Source: an uncultured Sphingorhabdus sp.
Lineage (GTDB): Bacteria; Pseudomonadota; Alphaproteobacteria; Sphingomonadales; Sphingomonadaceae
Assembly (NCBI GenBank): GCA_937873665.1
Contig: CALMYW010000533.1
Span: 1-49,334 of the forward strand
DNA length: 49,334 bases
Reading direction: 5' to 3'
In this document: positions 1-7,707 of the stretch, one piece after another
Numbering within the stretch: position 1 is the stretch's first letter
How the letters are laid out: the number at the start of each line of letters is the position of its first letter
The notes under the pieces: model-generated
What the model was told of the DNA's origin: nothing
The model's database searches: none
The model's input: only the letters and a program-made list of their open reading frames with translations
Program-made: the position numbers and the translations under genes

Positions 1-76
1 CTGCGCCGCCCCCGCCGACCTGCGCCGCCCCCGCCGACCTGCGCCGCCCCCGCCGACCTGCGCCGCCCCCGCCGGC
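1..76. repeat. 19-bp tandem repeat, four copies
   Basis: Four head-to-tail copies of a 19-bp unit, CTGCGCCGCCCCCGCCGAC. The last copy differs by one base and runs into the next repeat. The array may continue to the left of the window. No open frame here resembles a protein. The function is unknown; it could be an intergenic minisatellite or part of a low-complexity coding end that starts outside the window. Confidence 0.85.
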
Positions 77-431
77 TTGCGCTGGCTCTTCGGCTTGCGG
101 TGGCCGAAGGGTGCGGTCTCGGCGTCCGCGTCGGGCAGAGCCGCAGCACATCCCGCCGACATGTGCTGGCCCTCCGGCTTGCGCTGGCCGAATGCCGAAA
201 TCTCCGGGGCTGCGATGGCCGAATGGTCCATTCAAGCAGCGCATGCCGGAGGGCCAGCGCAGCCGGAGGGCCAGCACATGCCGGAGGGCAGGGCAGCCAG
301 AGGGGCAGGGCATGCCGCCGGGCCAGCGCATGCCGCAGGGGCAGCGAAAGCGGCCGGGACCGGATGCCCCGGCGGTAATGTGACAGGTGTCATATCCGGC
401 CTTCCGGATTTCCCCACGCAGGAAGGCGCCC
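77..431. other. Non-coding repeat-rich intergenic region
   Basis: I see no convincing gene between the tandem array and the oxidoreductase start. The region is built from variants of GGCTTGCGCTGGCC and its reverse complement GGCCAGCGC, mixed with GCATGCCGGAGGGCCAGC-like units up to about 350. The stretch just before 432 carries GGAAGG at 421-426, a suitable ribosome binding site for the ATG at 432. Open frames across this block are frame shadows of the repeats. Confidence 0.6.
160..280. repeat. Long inverted repeat (about 30-bp arms)
   Basis: The left arm at 160-189 (begins CATGTGCTGGCCCTCCGG) is the reverse complement of 252-280 apart from a one-base indel. The spacer is 62 bases. The transcript could fold into a long hairpin. 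The same core word, GGCTTGCGCTGGC, forms another inverted repeat at 2671-2743, so this may be a dispersed palindromic repeat family of this genome. Confidence 0.8.
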
Positions 432-1556
432 ATGGCCCACAGCGACGCCGCCGCCCCCCTCATGCCCGAGCTCGCCTGCTACGGACTCGCCGGGCACAGT
501 GCATCGCCGGCCGACCTCGTCGTCGAAGCCGCACGGGCGGAGGAGCTCGGCCTCGGTTCCCTCCTCCTGTCCGAGCGCTTCGCCCTGAAGGACGCGGGCG
601 TCATGGCCGGCGCCGCGGTCGCCTCGACCACCCGGATCGGCATCGGCACCGCCGCGACCAACCACAACACCCGGCATCCGCTGGTCACGGCCACCATGGC
701 CGCGACGCTGCACCGGATGTCGGGCGGCCGGTACGCGTTCGGGCGGGGCCGCGGCACCCCCACCCTGTTCGACATCAGGGGCCTGCCGCACGTCCCCTCC
801 GCGCAGCTCGGGGACGCCATCGGCATCTTCCGCACGCTGTGGCGGGGCGGCTCGGTGGTCGGCCACGACGGACCCGCCGGCCGCTACCCCTACCTCGTGC
901 AGGACCCCACCTTCGACGAGGACATCCCGATCCTGCTCATGGCGATGGGCGACAACTCGCTGCGACTGGCCGGGCGGATCGCCGACGGCGTGGTGCTGCA
1001 CACCTTCATGTCCGATGCCGCGGTCGAGCGCAGCGTGCGGCTGGTCCGCGAGTCCGCCGAGCGGGCCGGCCGCGATCCGGCGCGGGTGCGCGTCTGGTCG
1101 GTGATGGCCACCATCGAGGACTCGCTCGACGAGACCGCCCGGCTGCGCAAGCTCGTCGGGCGCCTGGCCACCTACCTCACCGGCTACGGCGACGTGCTGG
1201 TCCGGGTCAACGGCTGGGACCCGGCGGGGCTCGAGAGGTTCCGCGCGGACGAGCGCCTGTCCTCACATTCGGGCGCCCTCGACGCCACCGACGACCTCGA
1301 CCTGCTGCGCCACGCCCGCGACGTGCTGCCCGACGAGTGGCTCGCCACCGCCGCGGTCGGCAGCGCCGAGCACTGCGCGGACCGCATCGACGGCCAACTC
1401 GCGGGCGGGGCCGACTCGGTCGTCCTCCACGGCGCGACCCCCGACGAGCTCGCCCCCGTGCTGGCCGCGTGGCGCGCGAGGCGGGACCCGCGTCGCTTCG
1501 CTCATCTCGATCCCAACCCCGGCAGGATCCACCCACGAGAGGACACCCCGTCATGA
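432..1556 (+). CDS. LLM-class (luciferase-like) flavin/F420-dependent oxidoreductase
   Basis: Protein of 374 aa with the luciferase-like monooxygenase TIM-barrel pattern: an early ELGLGSLLLSERF segment, a central SGGRYAFGRGRGTP segment typical of cofactor-binding strands, and the late GSAEHCADRIDGQLAGGAD element found near the C-terminus of F420-dependent LLM proteins. Substrate unknown. I place the start at ATG 432 (MAHSDAAAP) because GGAAGG lies 5 bases upstream and the upstream extension to 387 is not protein-like. The stop overlaps the start of the next gene (ATGA at 1553-1556), so the two are translationally coupled and probably form an operon. Most actinobacterial relatives use F420, but the sequence alone does not separate F420 from FMN. 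Confidence 0.85.
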   Translation: MAHSDAAAPLMPELACYGLAGHSASPADLVVEAARAEELGLGSLLLSERFALKDAGVMAGAAVASTTRIGIGTAATNHNTRHPLVTATMAATLHRMSGGRYAFGRGRGTPTLFDIRGLPHVPSAQLGDAIGIFRTLWRGGSVVGHDGPAGRYPYLVQDPTFDEDIPILLMAMGDNSLRLAGRIADGVVLHTFMSDAAVERSVRLVRESAERAGRDPARVRVWSVMATIEDSLDETARLRKLVGRLATYLTGYGDVLVRVNGWDPAGLERFRADERLSSHSGALDATDDLDLLRHARDVLPDEWLATAAVGSAEHCADRIDGQLAGGADSVVLHGATPDELAPVLAAWRARRDPRRFAHLDPNPGRIHPREDTPS

Positions 1557-2614
1557 CCGGCATCGACTCGAGCCCGGCAGTGGTCTGCACGCCCGAGGAG
1601 GTGACGGCCGAGTGGCTGTCGGCCGCGCTCGGCACCGAGGTGAGGTCGGCGCGGACCGAGGCCGTGGGCACCGGCCAGATCGGCTGCTGCGTGCTCGCGC
1701 ACGTCGACGGCGACCAACTCCCGGAGACCCTCTTCGTCAAGCTGCCCAACCCCGACGAGGGCATGCGCCCGCTGCTGCACGGCGTGTACCGCAGCGAGGT
1801 GCTGTTCTACCGCGATCTGGCGCCCACGGTCGCCGTGCGCGTGCCGCGCTCCCGGTTCGCGGCGCTCGGGGAGCGGGAGGGCGAGTTCACCCTGATCCTG
1901 GACGACGTGACCCCGCTGGTCCAGGGAGACCAGCTCGCCGGGCTCACCGTGGACCAGGCCCGCGACTGCGCGGTCAACCTCGCCGGCCTGCACGGCCCGC
2001 GGTGGTGCGACGAGACGCTGCGGGGCATCGAGGGGCTGTCCGTCCCGACCGTCGAGGACAACGTCACGCTGCAGGAGCTCGGCGGGCCGGCGCTGGAGGC
2101 CTTCCTCGGCGAGCTCGGGGACCGGCTCGACGACGAGGAGCGGCAGACCCTCTCCGGAATCGCCGCTCTGATCGCCGACTGGGCCAACGGGCGCAGCGAC
2201 CGGTTCGCCCTGCTCCATGCCGACTATCGCGCGGACAACATGCTCATCGACCCCGCCGGCGGCCTGCCGTCCCTGGCGTGCGACTGGCAGACCCTCACCG
2301 TGGGCCTGCCCGGGCGTGACCTCGGCGGCTTCCTCGGGTCGAGCCTGACGGTGGAGGATCGCCGGTCCGCGGAACGCGGGATCGTGGCCGACTACCACCG
2401 CGCACTCCTCGGGCACGGGGTGGCCGACTACCCGCTCGAGACCTGCTGGGACGACTACGTCTACGGCCTGCTCCAGACGCCGGTGGTGGGGATCTTCGGC
2501 TGGATGTACGGCACGCGGACGGCCCGGGGTGACGAGATGTTCTCCCTGCTCATGCGCCGAGCCTGCCGCGCGATCGCCGACCACGACGCCCTCGCCCTGG
2601 TCCGCGCCGGCTGA
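1553..2614 (+). CDS. Phosphotransferase family protein (APH/ecdysteroid-kinase-like)
   Basis: Protein of 353 aa. The C-terminal half has the aminoglycoside-phosphotransferase-type catalytic loop LLHADYRADNMLI (H-x-D-x4-N form) followed by LACDWQTLTVGLPGRDLGGFL, where the Asp of CDWQ is the Mg-binding residue. The N-terminal lobe has FVKLPNPDEG (candidate ATP-site Lys) and LILDDVTP. Such proteins phosphorylate small-molecule hydroxyls, and in Actinobacteria they often sit near lipid or steroid degradation genes. The true substrate is unknown. It overlaps the LLM oxidoreductase stop by 4 bases, implying coupled translation. The open frame extends far upstream, but that extension only shadows the oxidoreductase gene. 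Confidence 0.82.
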   Translation: MTGIDSSPAVVCTPEEVTAEWLSAALGTEVRSARTEAVGTGQIGCCVLAHVDGDQLPETLFVKLPNPDEGMRPLLHGVYRSEVLFYRDLAPTVAVRVPRSRFAALGEREGEFTLILDDVTPLVQGDQLAGLTVDQARDCAVNLAGLHGPRWCDETLRGIEGLSVPTVEDNVTLQELGGPALEAFLGELGDRLDDEERQTLSGIAALIADWANGRSDRFALLHADYRADNMLIDPAGGLPSLACDWQTLTVGLPGRDLGGFLGSSLTVEDRRSAERGIVADYHRALLGHGVADYPLETCWDDYVYGLLQTPVVGIFGWMYGTRTARGDEMFSLLMRRACRAIADHDALALVRAG

Positions 2615-2670
2615 CCCCCACCCCGTCCCGTCCCCCGCCCCCCCCCCCGGCCGCCCCGCACCCACCCCCC

Positions 2671-2743
2671 GGCTTGCGCTGGCGGAATGCACGCAGATCG
2701 CCCGCCCGCGCTGCCGGTGTGGACCAATCCGCCAGCGCAAGCC
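2671..2743. repeat. Inverted repeat with 16-bp perfect arms
   Basis: GGCTTGCGCTGGCGGA at 2671-2686 is exactly complemented by 2728-2743, with a 41-base spacer. Flanking C and G runs extend the pairing imperfectly. The same core occurs in the repeat cluster at 77-350. It lies between two convergent units (phosphotransferase and catalase) and could serve as a transcription end or a structural repeat. Confidence 0.8.
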
Positions 2744-2793
2744 CGGGGGCCGCAGGGCCGCACACCCCGCCACCCGCCTCCCTCGCACACGCC

Positions 2794-2830
2794 TCGGGCC
2801 CGGCCCCGCGTGTCGCGGAGTCGGGCCCGA
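2794..2830 (-). terminator. Probable terminator of the fur-catalase operon
   Basis: Arms TCGGGCCCG (2794-2802) and CGGGCCCGA (2822-2830) enclose a second stem, CCGCG/CGCGG, with a TGT loop at 2811-2813. The hairpin begins 19 bases past the catalase stop. No T tract is present, which is common for actinobacterial terminators. It could also act on the plus-strand unit ending at 2614. Confidence 0.65.
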
Positions 2831-2849
2831 TCGGTCGGCGTCCGGCGTG

Positions 2850-4376
2850 TCAGTCCTGCAGGCGGTGATCGCCCCGCGGGCCCGACTCGACCGCGGACCG
2901 GACAGCGGTCCCGAGCTCCGGCGCGACGGCGGTCCAGTAGGCGAACACGCGCTCGAGCAGCTCCGACTCGGACGGGTCGATCTTGCTCACGTGGCCCGCG
3001 ATGTTGCCGGCCAGTCGCTCACGGGCGGCGTCGTCCAGGACCTCGCGGTACAGGATGGTCGCCTGCGCCTGATCGGTGTCCTCGGCGTGCGAGGCCACCT
3101 CGCCTCGGTAGATGTCCGAGCCCTTGGTGTCCCAGGCGCCGAAGTCGTAGGCCTTGGCCGGGTCGGCCGTCGGGCCGTCGATCGAGTTGGGGTGGTACTC
3201 GGCCATCGCCGGGTGGTTGAACTGGTACTGCATGCCGCCCTCCTTGGAGTAGGAGTTGACGGGCGAGAGCGGCGAGTTGACCGGCAGCTGCTGGTAGTTG
3301 GCGCCGATGCGGTAGCGCTGGATGTCCGGGTAGGCAAAGACGCGGCCGAGGAGCATCTTGTCCGGCGAGAAGCCGATGCCCCGCACGATGTTGGTCGGCG
3401 CGAACGCGGCCTGCTCGATCTGCGCGTGGTGGTTCTGCGGGTTCCGGTTCAGCGTCATGGTGCCGACCTTGCGGAGCGGGTAGTCCTTCTGCGACCAGAC
3501 CTTGGTGAGGTCGAACGGGTTGAAGCGGTAGCCGTCGGCCTCGTCGACCGGCATCACCTGGACGTGCAGGTCCCAGGAGGGGAACTCGCCCTTCTTGATG
3601 GCCTTGAAGAGGTCCTCGCGGTGGTAGTCGGGATCCGAGCCGGCGAGCGAGTCGGCCTCGCCCTGCGTGAGGAACTCGATGCCCTGCTGGGTCTTGAAGT
3701 GGAACTTGACCCAGTTGCGCTCGCCCGCGGCGTTGATGAACTGGTAGGTGTGCGAGCCGAACCCGTCCATGTGACGCCACGTCTTGGGGATGCCGCGGTC
3801 GCCCATGAGCCAGGTCACCTGGTGGGTGGACTCGGGGCTGAGGGTCCAGAAGTCCCACTGCATGGCGTGGTTGCGCAGGCCCGAGGCGCTCTTGCGGCGC
3901 TGCGAGTGGATGAAGTCCGGGAACTTGATGGCGTCGCGGATGAAGAAGATCGGCGTGTTGTTGCCGACCATGTCGTAGTTGCCCTCGTCGGTGTAGAACT
4001 TCAGGGCGAAGCCACGCGGGTCGCGCCAGGTGTCCGGCGAGCCCTTCTCACCGGCGACGGTGGAGAAACGGGCCAGCATGGGGGTCTTGACGCCCTTCTG
4101 GAACAGGCCGGCGCAGGTGATGTCCGAGATGTCCTCGGTGGTCTCGAACTCGCCGAACGCGCCGGAGCCCTTGGCGTGGGGGATGCGCTCGGGGACGTTC
4201 TCGCGGTTGAAGTGCGAGAGCTTCTCGATCAGGTAGAAGTCGTGGATCGGCTGCGGGCCCTGCTGGCCCACCTGGGCGCTGAACTCGTCGCTGGGGACCG
4301 GCTGGCCACTGTCGGTGGTGGTCGCGCCCTTCGGCTCGAAGGTGCGGACTCCGCGATCGGCGGGGTGCGTAGTCAC
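2850..4376 (-). CDS. katA: Haem catalase (monofunctional, small-subunit type)
   Basis: Protein of 508 aa that breaks down hydrogen peroxide in the cytoplasm. The active-site block FNRENVPERIPHAKGSGAFG contains the catalytic His. The distal Asn is in NYDMVGNNTPIFFIRD, and the proximal haem-ligand motif is RVFAYPDIQRYRIGANYQQLP, whose first Tyr is the axial ligand. The length fits small-subunit (clade 3) catalases. I chose GTG 4376 (VTTHPADRG) because AGGAG at 4385-4389 lies 8 bases upstream; the longer frame reaches back into the fur gene end and is not conserved-looking. It follows the Fur-family gene by 53 bases on the same strand, so peroxide- or metal-responsive co-transcription is likely. 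The gene symbol is by analogy. Confidence 0.95.
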   Translation of the reverse strand: MTTHPADRGVRTFEPKGATTTDSGQPVPSDEFSAQVGQQGPQPIHDFYLIEKLSHFNRENVPERIPHAKGSGAFGEFETTEDISDITCAGLFQKGVKTPMLARFSTVAGEKGSPDTWRDPRGFALKFYTDEGNYDMVGNNTPIFFIRDAIKFPDFIHSQRRKSASGLRNHAMQWDFWTLSPESTHQVTWLMGDRGIPKTWRHMDGFGSHTYQFINAAGERNWVKFHFKTQQGIEFLTQGEADSLAGSDPDYHREDLFKAIKKGEFPSWDLHVQVMPVDEADGYRFNPFDLTKVWSQKDYPLRKVGTMTLNRNPQNHHAQIEQAAFAPTNIVRGIGFSPDKMLLGRVFAYPDIQRYRIGANYQQLPVNSPLSPVNSYSKEGGMQYQFNHPAMAEYHPNSIDGPTADPAKAYDFGAWDTKGSDIYRGEVASHAEDTDQAQATILYREVLDDAARERLAGNIAGHVSKIDPSESELLERVFAYWTAVAPELGTAVRSAVESGPRGDHRLQD

Positions 4377-4429
4377 TTCAGGTACTCCTCGTAAGGGGTT
4401 GGGTGGTGGTGCGGAAGTGGTCTGGCTCT

Positions 4430-4876
4430 TCAGTCTGCGACGAGAAGGGCTTCCCCCGCCCGACATTCGGGACATGTGCCCCAGTAGTTGACCTCGGCTT
4501 CATCGACCTCGAAGCCGTGGTCCCGCTCGGGCTGTAGACAGGGCGCGTGCCCGATCGCGCATTCGACGTCCTCGATCCGGCCGCATCGCCGGCACACGAG
4601 GTGGTGGTGGTTGTCCCCCGTGCGTCGCTCGTACCGGGCCGGGGAGCCGGCCGGTTCGATCCGCCGCATGAGGCCGACCTCGGTGCACACCCGCAGCGCG
4701 TCGTAGACGGTCTGCGTGGACACCGCGCCCAGCCGCTCCCGCACCTGGGTGGCGACGTCCTCCGCCGCGATGTGGGGGCGACCGTCGACGACGGCGAGGA
4801 CCGCCAGCCGGGGGGAGGTGACCCTCAACCCGGCCGACCGGAGCAGCGCTCCCGGGTCCGCGATGTCCGTCGTCAT
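4430..4876 (-). CDS. furA: Fur/PerR-family metalloregulator upstream of catalase
   Basis: Protein of 148 aa. It has an N-terminal winged helix (LRSAGLRVTSPRLAVLAVVDGRPHIAAEDV, then STQTVYDALRVCTEVGLM) and a C-terminal dimer/metal domain with HHHLVCRRCG and CPEC, two Cys pairs typical of the structural zinc site. The start is ATG 4876 with GGAG about 6 bases upstream; longer in-frame extensions enter the AT-rich promoter region. Gene order fur to catalase on one strand matches peroxide-sensing furA-kat units in mycobacteria, where FurA represses its own operon and peroxide relieves repression. That role here is inferred from the order. Confidence 0.9.
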   Translation of the reverse strand: MTTDIADPGALLRSAGLRVTSPRLAVLAVVDGRPHIAAEDVATQVRERLGAVSTQTVYDALRVCTEVGLMRRIEPAGSPARYERRTGDNHHHLVCRRCGRIEDVECAIGHAPCLQPERDHGFEVDEAEVNYWGTCPECRAGEALLVAD

Positions 4877-4884
4877 GGGCTCCA

Positions 4885-4932
4885 CCCTAGCCCGCTTTCT
4901 GGAACAAATCCATAATAAGAGCGATTCAGTTC
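4885..4932 (-). promoter_or_regulatory. AT-rich promoter/operator of the fur-catalase operon
   Basis: Read on the minus strand, this block contains CTCTTATTATGGATTTGTTC followed by CAGAAAGC, an abrupt AT-rich island in DNA of about 70% G+C, ending 9 bases before the fur start codon. AT-rich operators directly upstream of furA are the rule for autoregulated furA-kat operons, and TATTAT or TATGGAT could serve as the -10 element. The exact operator cannot be fixed from sequence alone. Confidence 0.55.
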
Positions 4933-5039
4933 TGTCTCCCTTCCCGGCCGGTCCCGGCCGGGCGGGCACCACACCGCGCCCGGCCCCTCCGCCCGCCGAC
5001 TAGGCTGGCCGACAATCGGAGAACGCCCAGGAGGATGCA

Positions 5040-5894
5040 ATGTCGGAGACCGCCATCGGACCGGTCGTGTGCGGTTACGACGGGTCGCAGGACGCCCGCC
5101 GGGCCGTGGCCTGGGCCGCTGCCTGGGCCCGCGACCACGACACGACCCTCGAGGTGATCTCCGCCGACCGCGCCGTCGGCCGCGTGGTCGCCTTCGACGA
5201 CACCGCCCGCGCGAACGTCGAGGGGGCGATGCGCGACCAGTTGGTGGAGCTGACCCACGACGTCCCGACCGCCTACCGAGTGATGGCCGACAGTCCCGTC
5301 GGCGCCCTGGTCGAGGCCGGCCGCCACGCCTCCGCGATCGTCGTGGGCAGCCGCGGCCTCACCGCCCGCGAGGACTTCGCGATGGGCTCGACCTCCGCCG
5401 GCGTGGTCGAGCACGCGAGGTGCCCGGTCATCGTGATCACCCCGCGCACGCCCGAGGCCCCGAGCGGCGGGCCGGTCGTGCTGGCCGCCGACGGGTCCGC
5501 GGCCGGCGACCCTGCCGTCGCGTTCGCGTTCGACCAGGCCGAGCGTCGGGGCGTCGGGCTCCGGGTGGTGCACACGGTCGAGGTCCCCAAGCTGCCCGGC
5601 GCATCGCTGTTCGACCTCGACCAGTTGGCCGAGAGCGTCCTGGCCGAGGACGAGAAGGAGGTCACCGACGCCCTCGCCCCCCACGAGGCCCGCCACCCCG
5701 AGGTCTCCGTCGACCTGATCCTCGTGGTCGGCGAGCCCGCGACGACGATCGCCGCGGAAGCCGAGGACGCCGCGCTCCTGGTGACGGGATCCCGCGGGCA
5801 CGGCGGATTCGCCGGGCTCCTGCTCGGGTCGGTCAGCCGCCGACTGCTCCAGACCGCACCGTGCGCGGTCGCCGTCGTCCGCCCCGCCGAGTGA
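5040..5894 (+). CDS. Universal stress protein with two UspA domains
   Basis: Protein of 284 aa made of two tandem UspA domains. Domain 1 starts VVCGYDGSQDARRAVAWA and ends with GSRGLTAREDFAMGSTS. Domain 2 starts VVLAADGSAAGDP and ends with GSRGHGGFAGLLLGSVS, which matches the ATP-binding G-2x-G-9x-G(S/T) motif. Two-domain USPs of this kind are abundant in Actinobacteria and are linked to redox, hypoxia and stationary-phase responses. The start codon has a strong AGGAGG ribosome site 5-10 bases upstream. It stands alone, divergent from fur. Confidence 0.93.
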   Translation: MSETAIGPVVCGYDGSQDARRAVAWAAAWARDHDTTLEVISADRAVGRVVAFDDTARANVEGAMRDQLVELTHDVPTAYRVMADSPVGALVEAGRHASAIVVGSRGLTAREDFAMGSTSAGVVEHARCPVIVITPRTPEAPSGGPVVLAADGSAAGDPAVAFAFDQAERRGVGLRVVHTVEVPKLPGASLFDLDQLAESVLAEDEKEVTDALAPHEARHPEVSVDLILVVGEPATTIAAEAEDAALLVTGSRGHGGFAGLLLGSVSRRLLQTAPCAVAVVRPAE

Positions 5895-5898
5895 CGGC

Positions 5899-6035
5899 CT
5901 GACCGCCTGACCGCCTGACGCGCCTCCCCCGGTTTGGTCGACGCCTCCCCCGGTTTGGTCGACGCCTCGCATGTGCCAGCCCGTTTCCCCGCGGCAGATG
6001 TCGACCAATCACAGCGTGATGTCGACTAGAGCGGG
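5899..6035. repeat. Intergenic tandem and inverted repeats
   Basis: Three short GACCGCCTGAC-type units (5895-5920) are followed by two exact 21-bp tandem copies, 5921-5941 and 5942-5962, each ending GGTTTGGTCGA. The complementary word TCGACCAA occurs at 6001-6008, and GATGTCGAC(C/T)A is repeated at 5998 and 6017. The region lies between the convergent stress-protein and beta-propeller genes, so pairing of GGTTTGGTCGA with TCGACCAA could give a bidirectional terminator. Confidence 0.6.
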
Positions 6036-6104
6036 GTCCGCCACCGTGGGCGGGCGAGGACGGGCAGGGGCGGGCGGGCAGGGGCGGGCCAAGCCCGGGT
6101 GGGA

Positions 6105-7640
6105 CTAGCCGGGGCCGATGCGGAGCATCCGCGTGAGCGTGGGCTGCCACATCACGCCCGGGGCGTCGCCGCGGGAGACGATCGTGCCGGTGAGCTCCAT
6201 GGGCTCGTCCAGCGGGGCGTGGCCCACCAACGTGCGGGCCACCTCGCGGCCGGTCTCCACGTCCGTCGAGGTCACGTCCACCGGACCGAACTTCTGCGGG
6301 AGCCCCCGATCGAGCGACGGGCCGAGCACAGGTCCGAGCCCCTGCTCCGCGCGCGGCGGGCCGTACGCCAGCGCGTGGATGAGGCCGTCGCCGGTGGTGA
6401 GCTTGGGCAGCGACGCGGTGCGCGCGAGGGAGGTCCACGCCCGGGCGCAGGCGCCCTCCGCGCCCGCGCCCGGGCTCACCTCGATCCGCGTCATCCCGCC
6501 GGCGTACGGCGCCCCGGGCGGGACCGCGGGCCCGTCGACGGCGAACGGCGGGTACTCGAAGCCGTAGGTGTTGACCAGCACCAGCGCGCCGCCCGAGGCG
6601 ATGATCGAGTTCTCGGTGGCGGCGGGCCCGGGGATCAGCACCCCGTCGGCCGCCGCCGACTCGGGCCGCAGCGTGGTGGCGAACGCCGGCATCCGGCAGA
6701 CAAGCGCGCCGTCGGAGCGGCGCAGGACGATCAGGTCGGGGTGCTCGGCGTCGTCGGTGATCGCCACCAACGAGTCGCCGGGCCCGAAGTAGGTGGGCGT
6801 GGTGCCCGACCCGTGCGCGAGCAGGCCCGGCTTGCGCCCCGGGCCCACGTCGTAGGCGTGGCGCCAGCGCACCACCGGCGTCCCGTCGGCCCGGAGATCG
6901 ATCTCGTAGAGCGCCCGGGTGGTGATCACCGACGCGCCCCCGGGCCGGACCGTCAGCCCGTTGGTGATCCTCTCCCCCGCGGGCAGGGCGAGGACGCGCG
7001 GCTCGTCGTCGTCGCCGGGTCGAACGGTTCCCACCACCCCGCCCGACGTGGCGAACCACACGCGCCCGTCGAACGCGGGCATGAGGCCGGTGACGGCGTC
7101 GCCGTCGGGGACCGCGGGCGAGAGGTCGGCCAGGACGTCGACCGTCATCCGCCACGGGCCCCGGGGGGTGCGTTCGTGCCCCACGGCCAGCAGCCGCCGG
7201 TTGCCGTCGGCCACCACCACCCGGTCGCGCTCGTCGAGGTAGCCGTACACGCCGCCGAGCAGCGCGCCCTTGGCCAGCTGCACCTCCGCCAACACCTCGG
7301 CCGTGTCGGGGTGGACGAGCTTGACCGTCGGCGCGAGCGGGGTGGGCGGGGTGAGCCCGACGTACGAGGTGCACAGCGCGACCGGCAGGCCGTCCGTCCC
7401 GACGAACACCGTCGAGCAGGTGGCCCCGGTGAGCGCGCCGACGACCGCGGGACTCGCGCCGGGCCCGCGACCGGGAAGGGTGTCGGTGGAGGCGGCGTCG
7501 CCGTGGACCGTCGACGTCCCCGCCGGGCCGAGGCCGGGCGGGGAGGCCGCTTGCGCCCCCGCCGTGGCCGTCGCGCCGGCCACCACCCCGGCCGTCACCC
7601 CGGCCACCACCCTGCCCAGAATCCGCCGCACGCCGGTCAT
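6105..7640 (-). CDS. Secreted protein, beta-propeller-like, function unknown
   Basis: Protein of 511 aa. The start at ATG 7640 gives MTGVRRILGRVVAGVTAGVVAGATATAGAQAA, a clear Sec signal peptide with a possible AQA cleavage site. The rest has repeated strands of the type FDGRVWFATSGGVVGTVRPGD, GGASVITTRALYEIDL and GDSLVAITDDAEHPDLIVLRRSDGALVCRMP, which look like blades of a PQQ/YVTN-type beta-propeller. No catalytic motif is seen. Relatives are annotated as hypothetical or PQQ-binding-like. Upstream in-frame extension overlaps the divergent MFS gene and is rejected. It is divergent from the MFS transporter with a 67-base gap, so the two promoters are shared or abutting. Confidence 0.72.
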   Translation of the reverse strand: MTGVRRILGRVVAGVTAGVVAGATATAGAQAASPPGLGPAGTSTVHGDAASTDTLPGRGPGASPAVVGALTGATCSTVFVGTDGLPVALCTSYVGLTPPTPLAPTVKLVHPDTAEVLAEVQLAKGALLGGVYGYLDERDRVVVADGNRRLLAVGHERTPRGPWRMTVDVLADLSPAVPDGDAVTGLMPAFDGRVWFATSGGVVGTVRPGDDDEPRVLALPAGERITNGLTVRPGGASVITTRALYEIDLRADGTPVVRWRHAYDVGPGRKPGLLAHGSGTTPTYFGPGDSLVAITDDAEHPDLIVLRRSDGALVCRMPAFATTLRPESAAADGVLIPGPAATENSIIASGGALVLVNTYGFEYPPFAVDGPAVPPGAPYAGGMTRIEVSPGAGAEGACARAWTSLARTASLPKLTTGDGLIHALAYGPPRAEQGLGPVLGPSLDRGLPQKFGPVDVTSTDVETGREVARTLVGHAPLDEPMELTGTIVSRGDAPGVMWQPTLTRMLRIGPG

Positions 7641-7707
7641 GGACCGATCCCACCACGCCCGGCCCGCGCCCGCCGGCGGACTCGCTCGCGCGGATAGCAT
7701 CGCGCAG

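Noticed and set aside
1..76. CRISPR array
   Set aside because: The 19-bp units are head to tail with no spacers and no cas genes are present anywhere in the window.
77..2614. 845-codon plus-strand open frame
   Set aside because: Only its end (from 1553) is a gene. The earlier part is an out-of-frame reading of the LLM oxidoreductase and repeats, rich in Arg/Pro/Gly.
2529..4394. Long plus-strand open frame opposite the catalase gene
   Set aside because: It is the antisense shadow of catalase and has no protein-family pattern or ribosome site.
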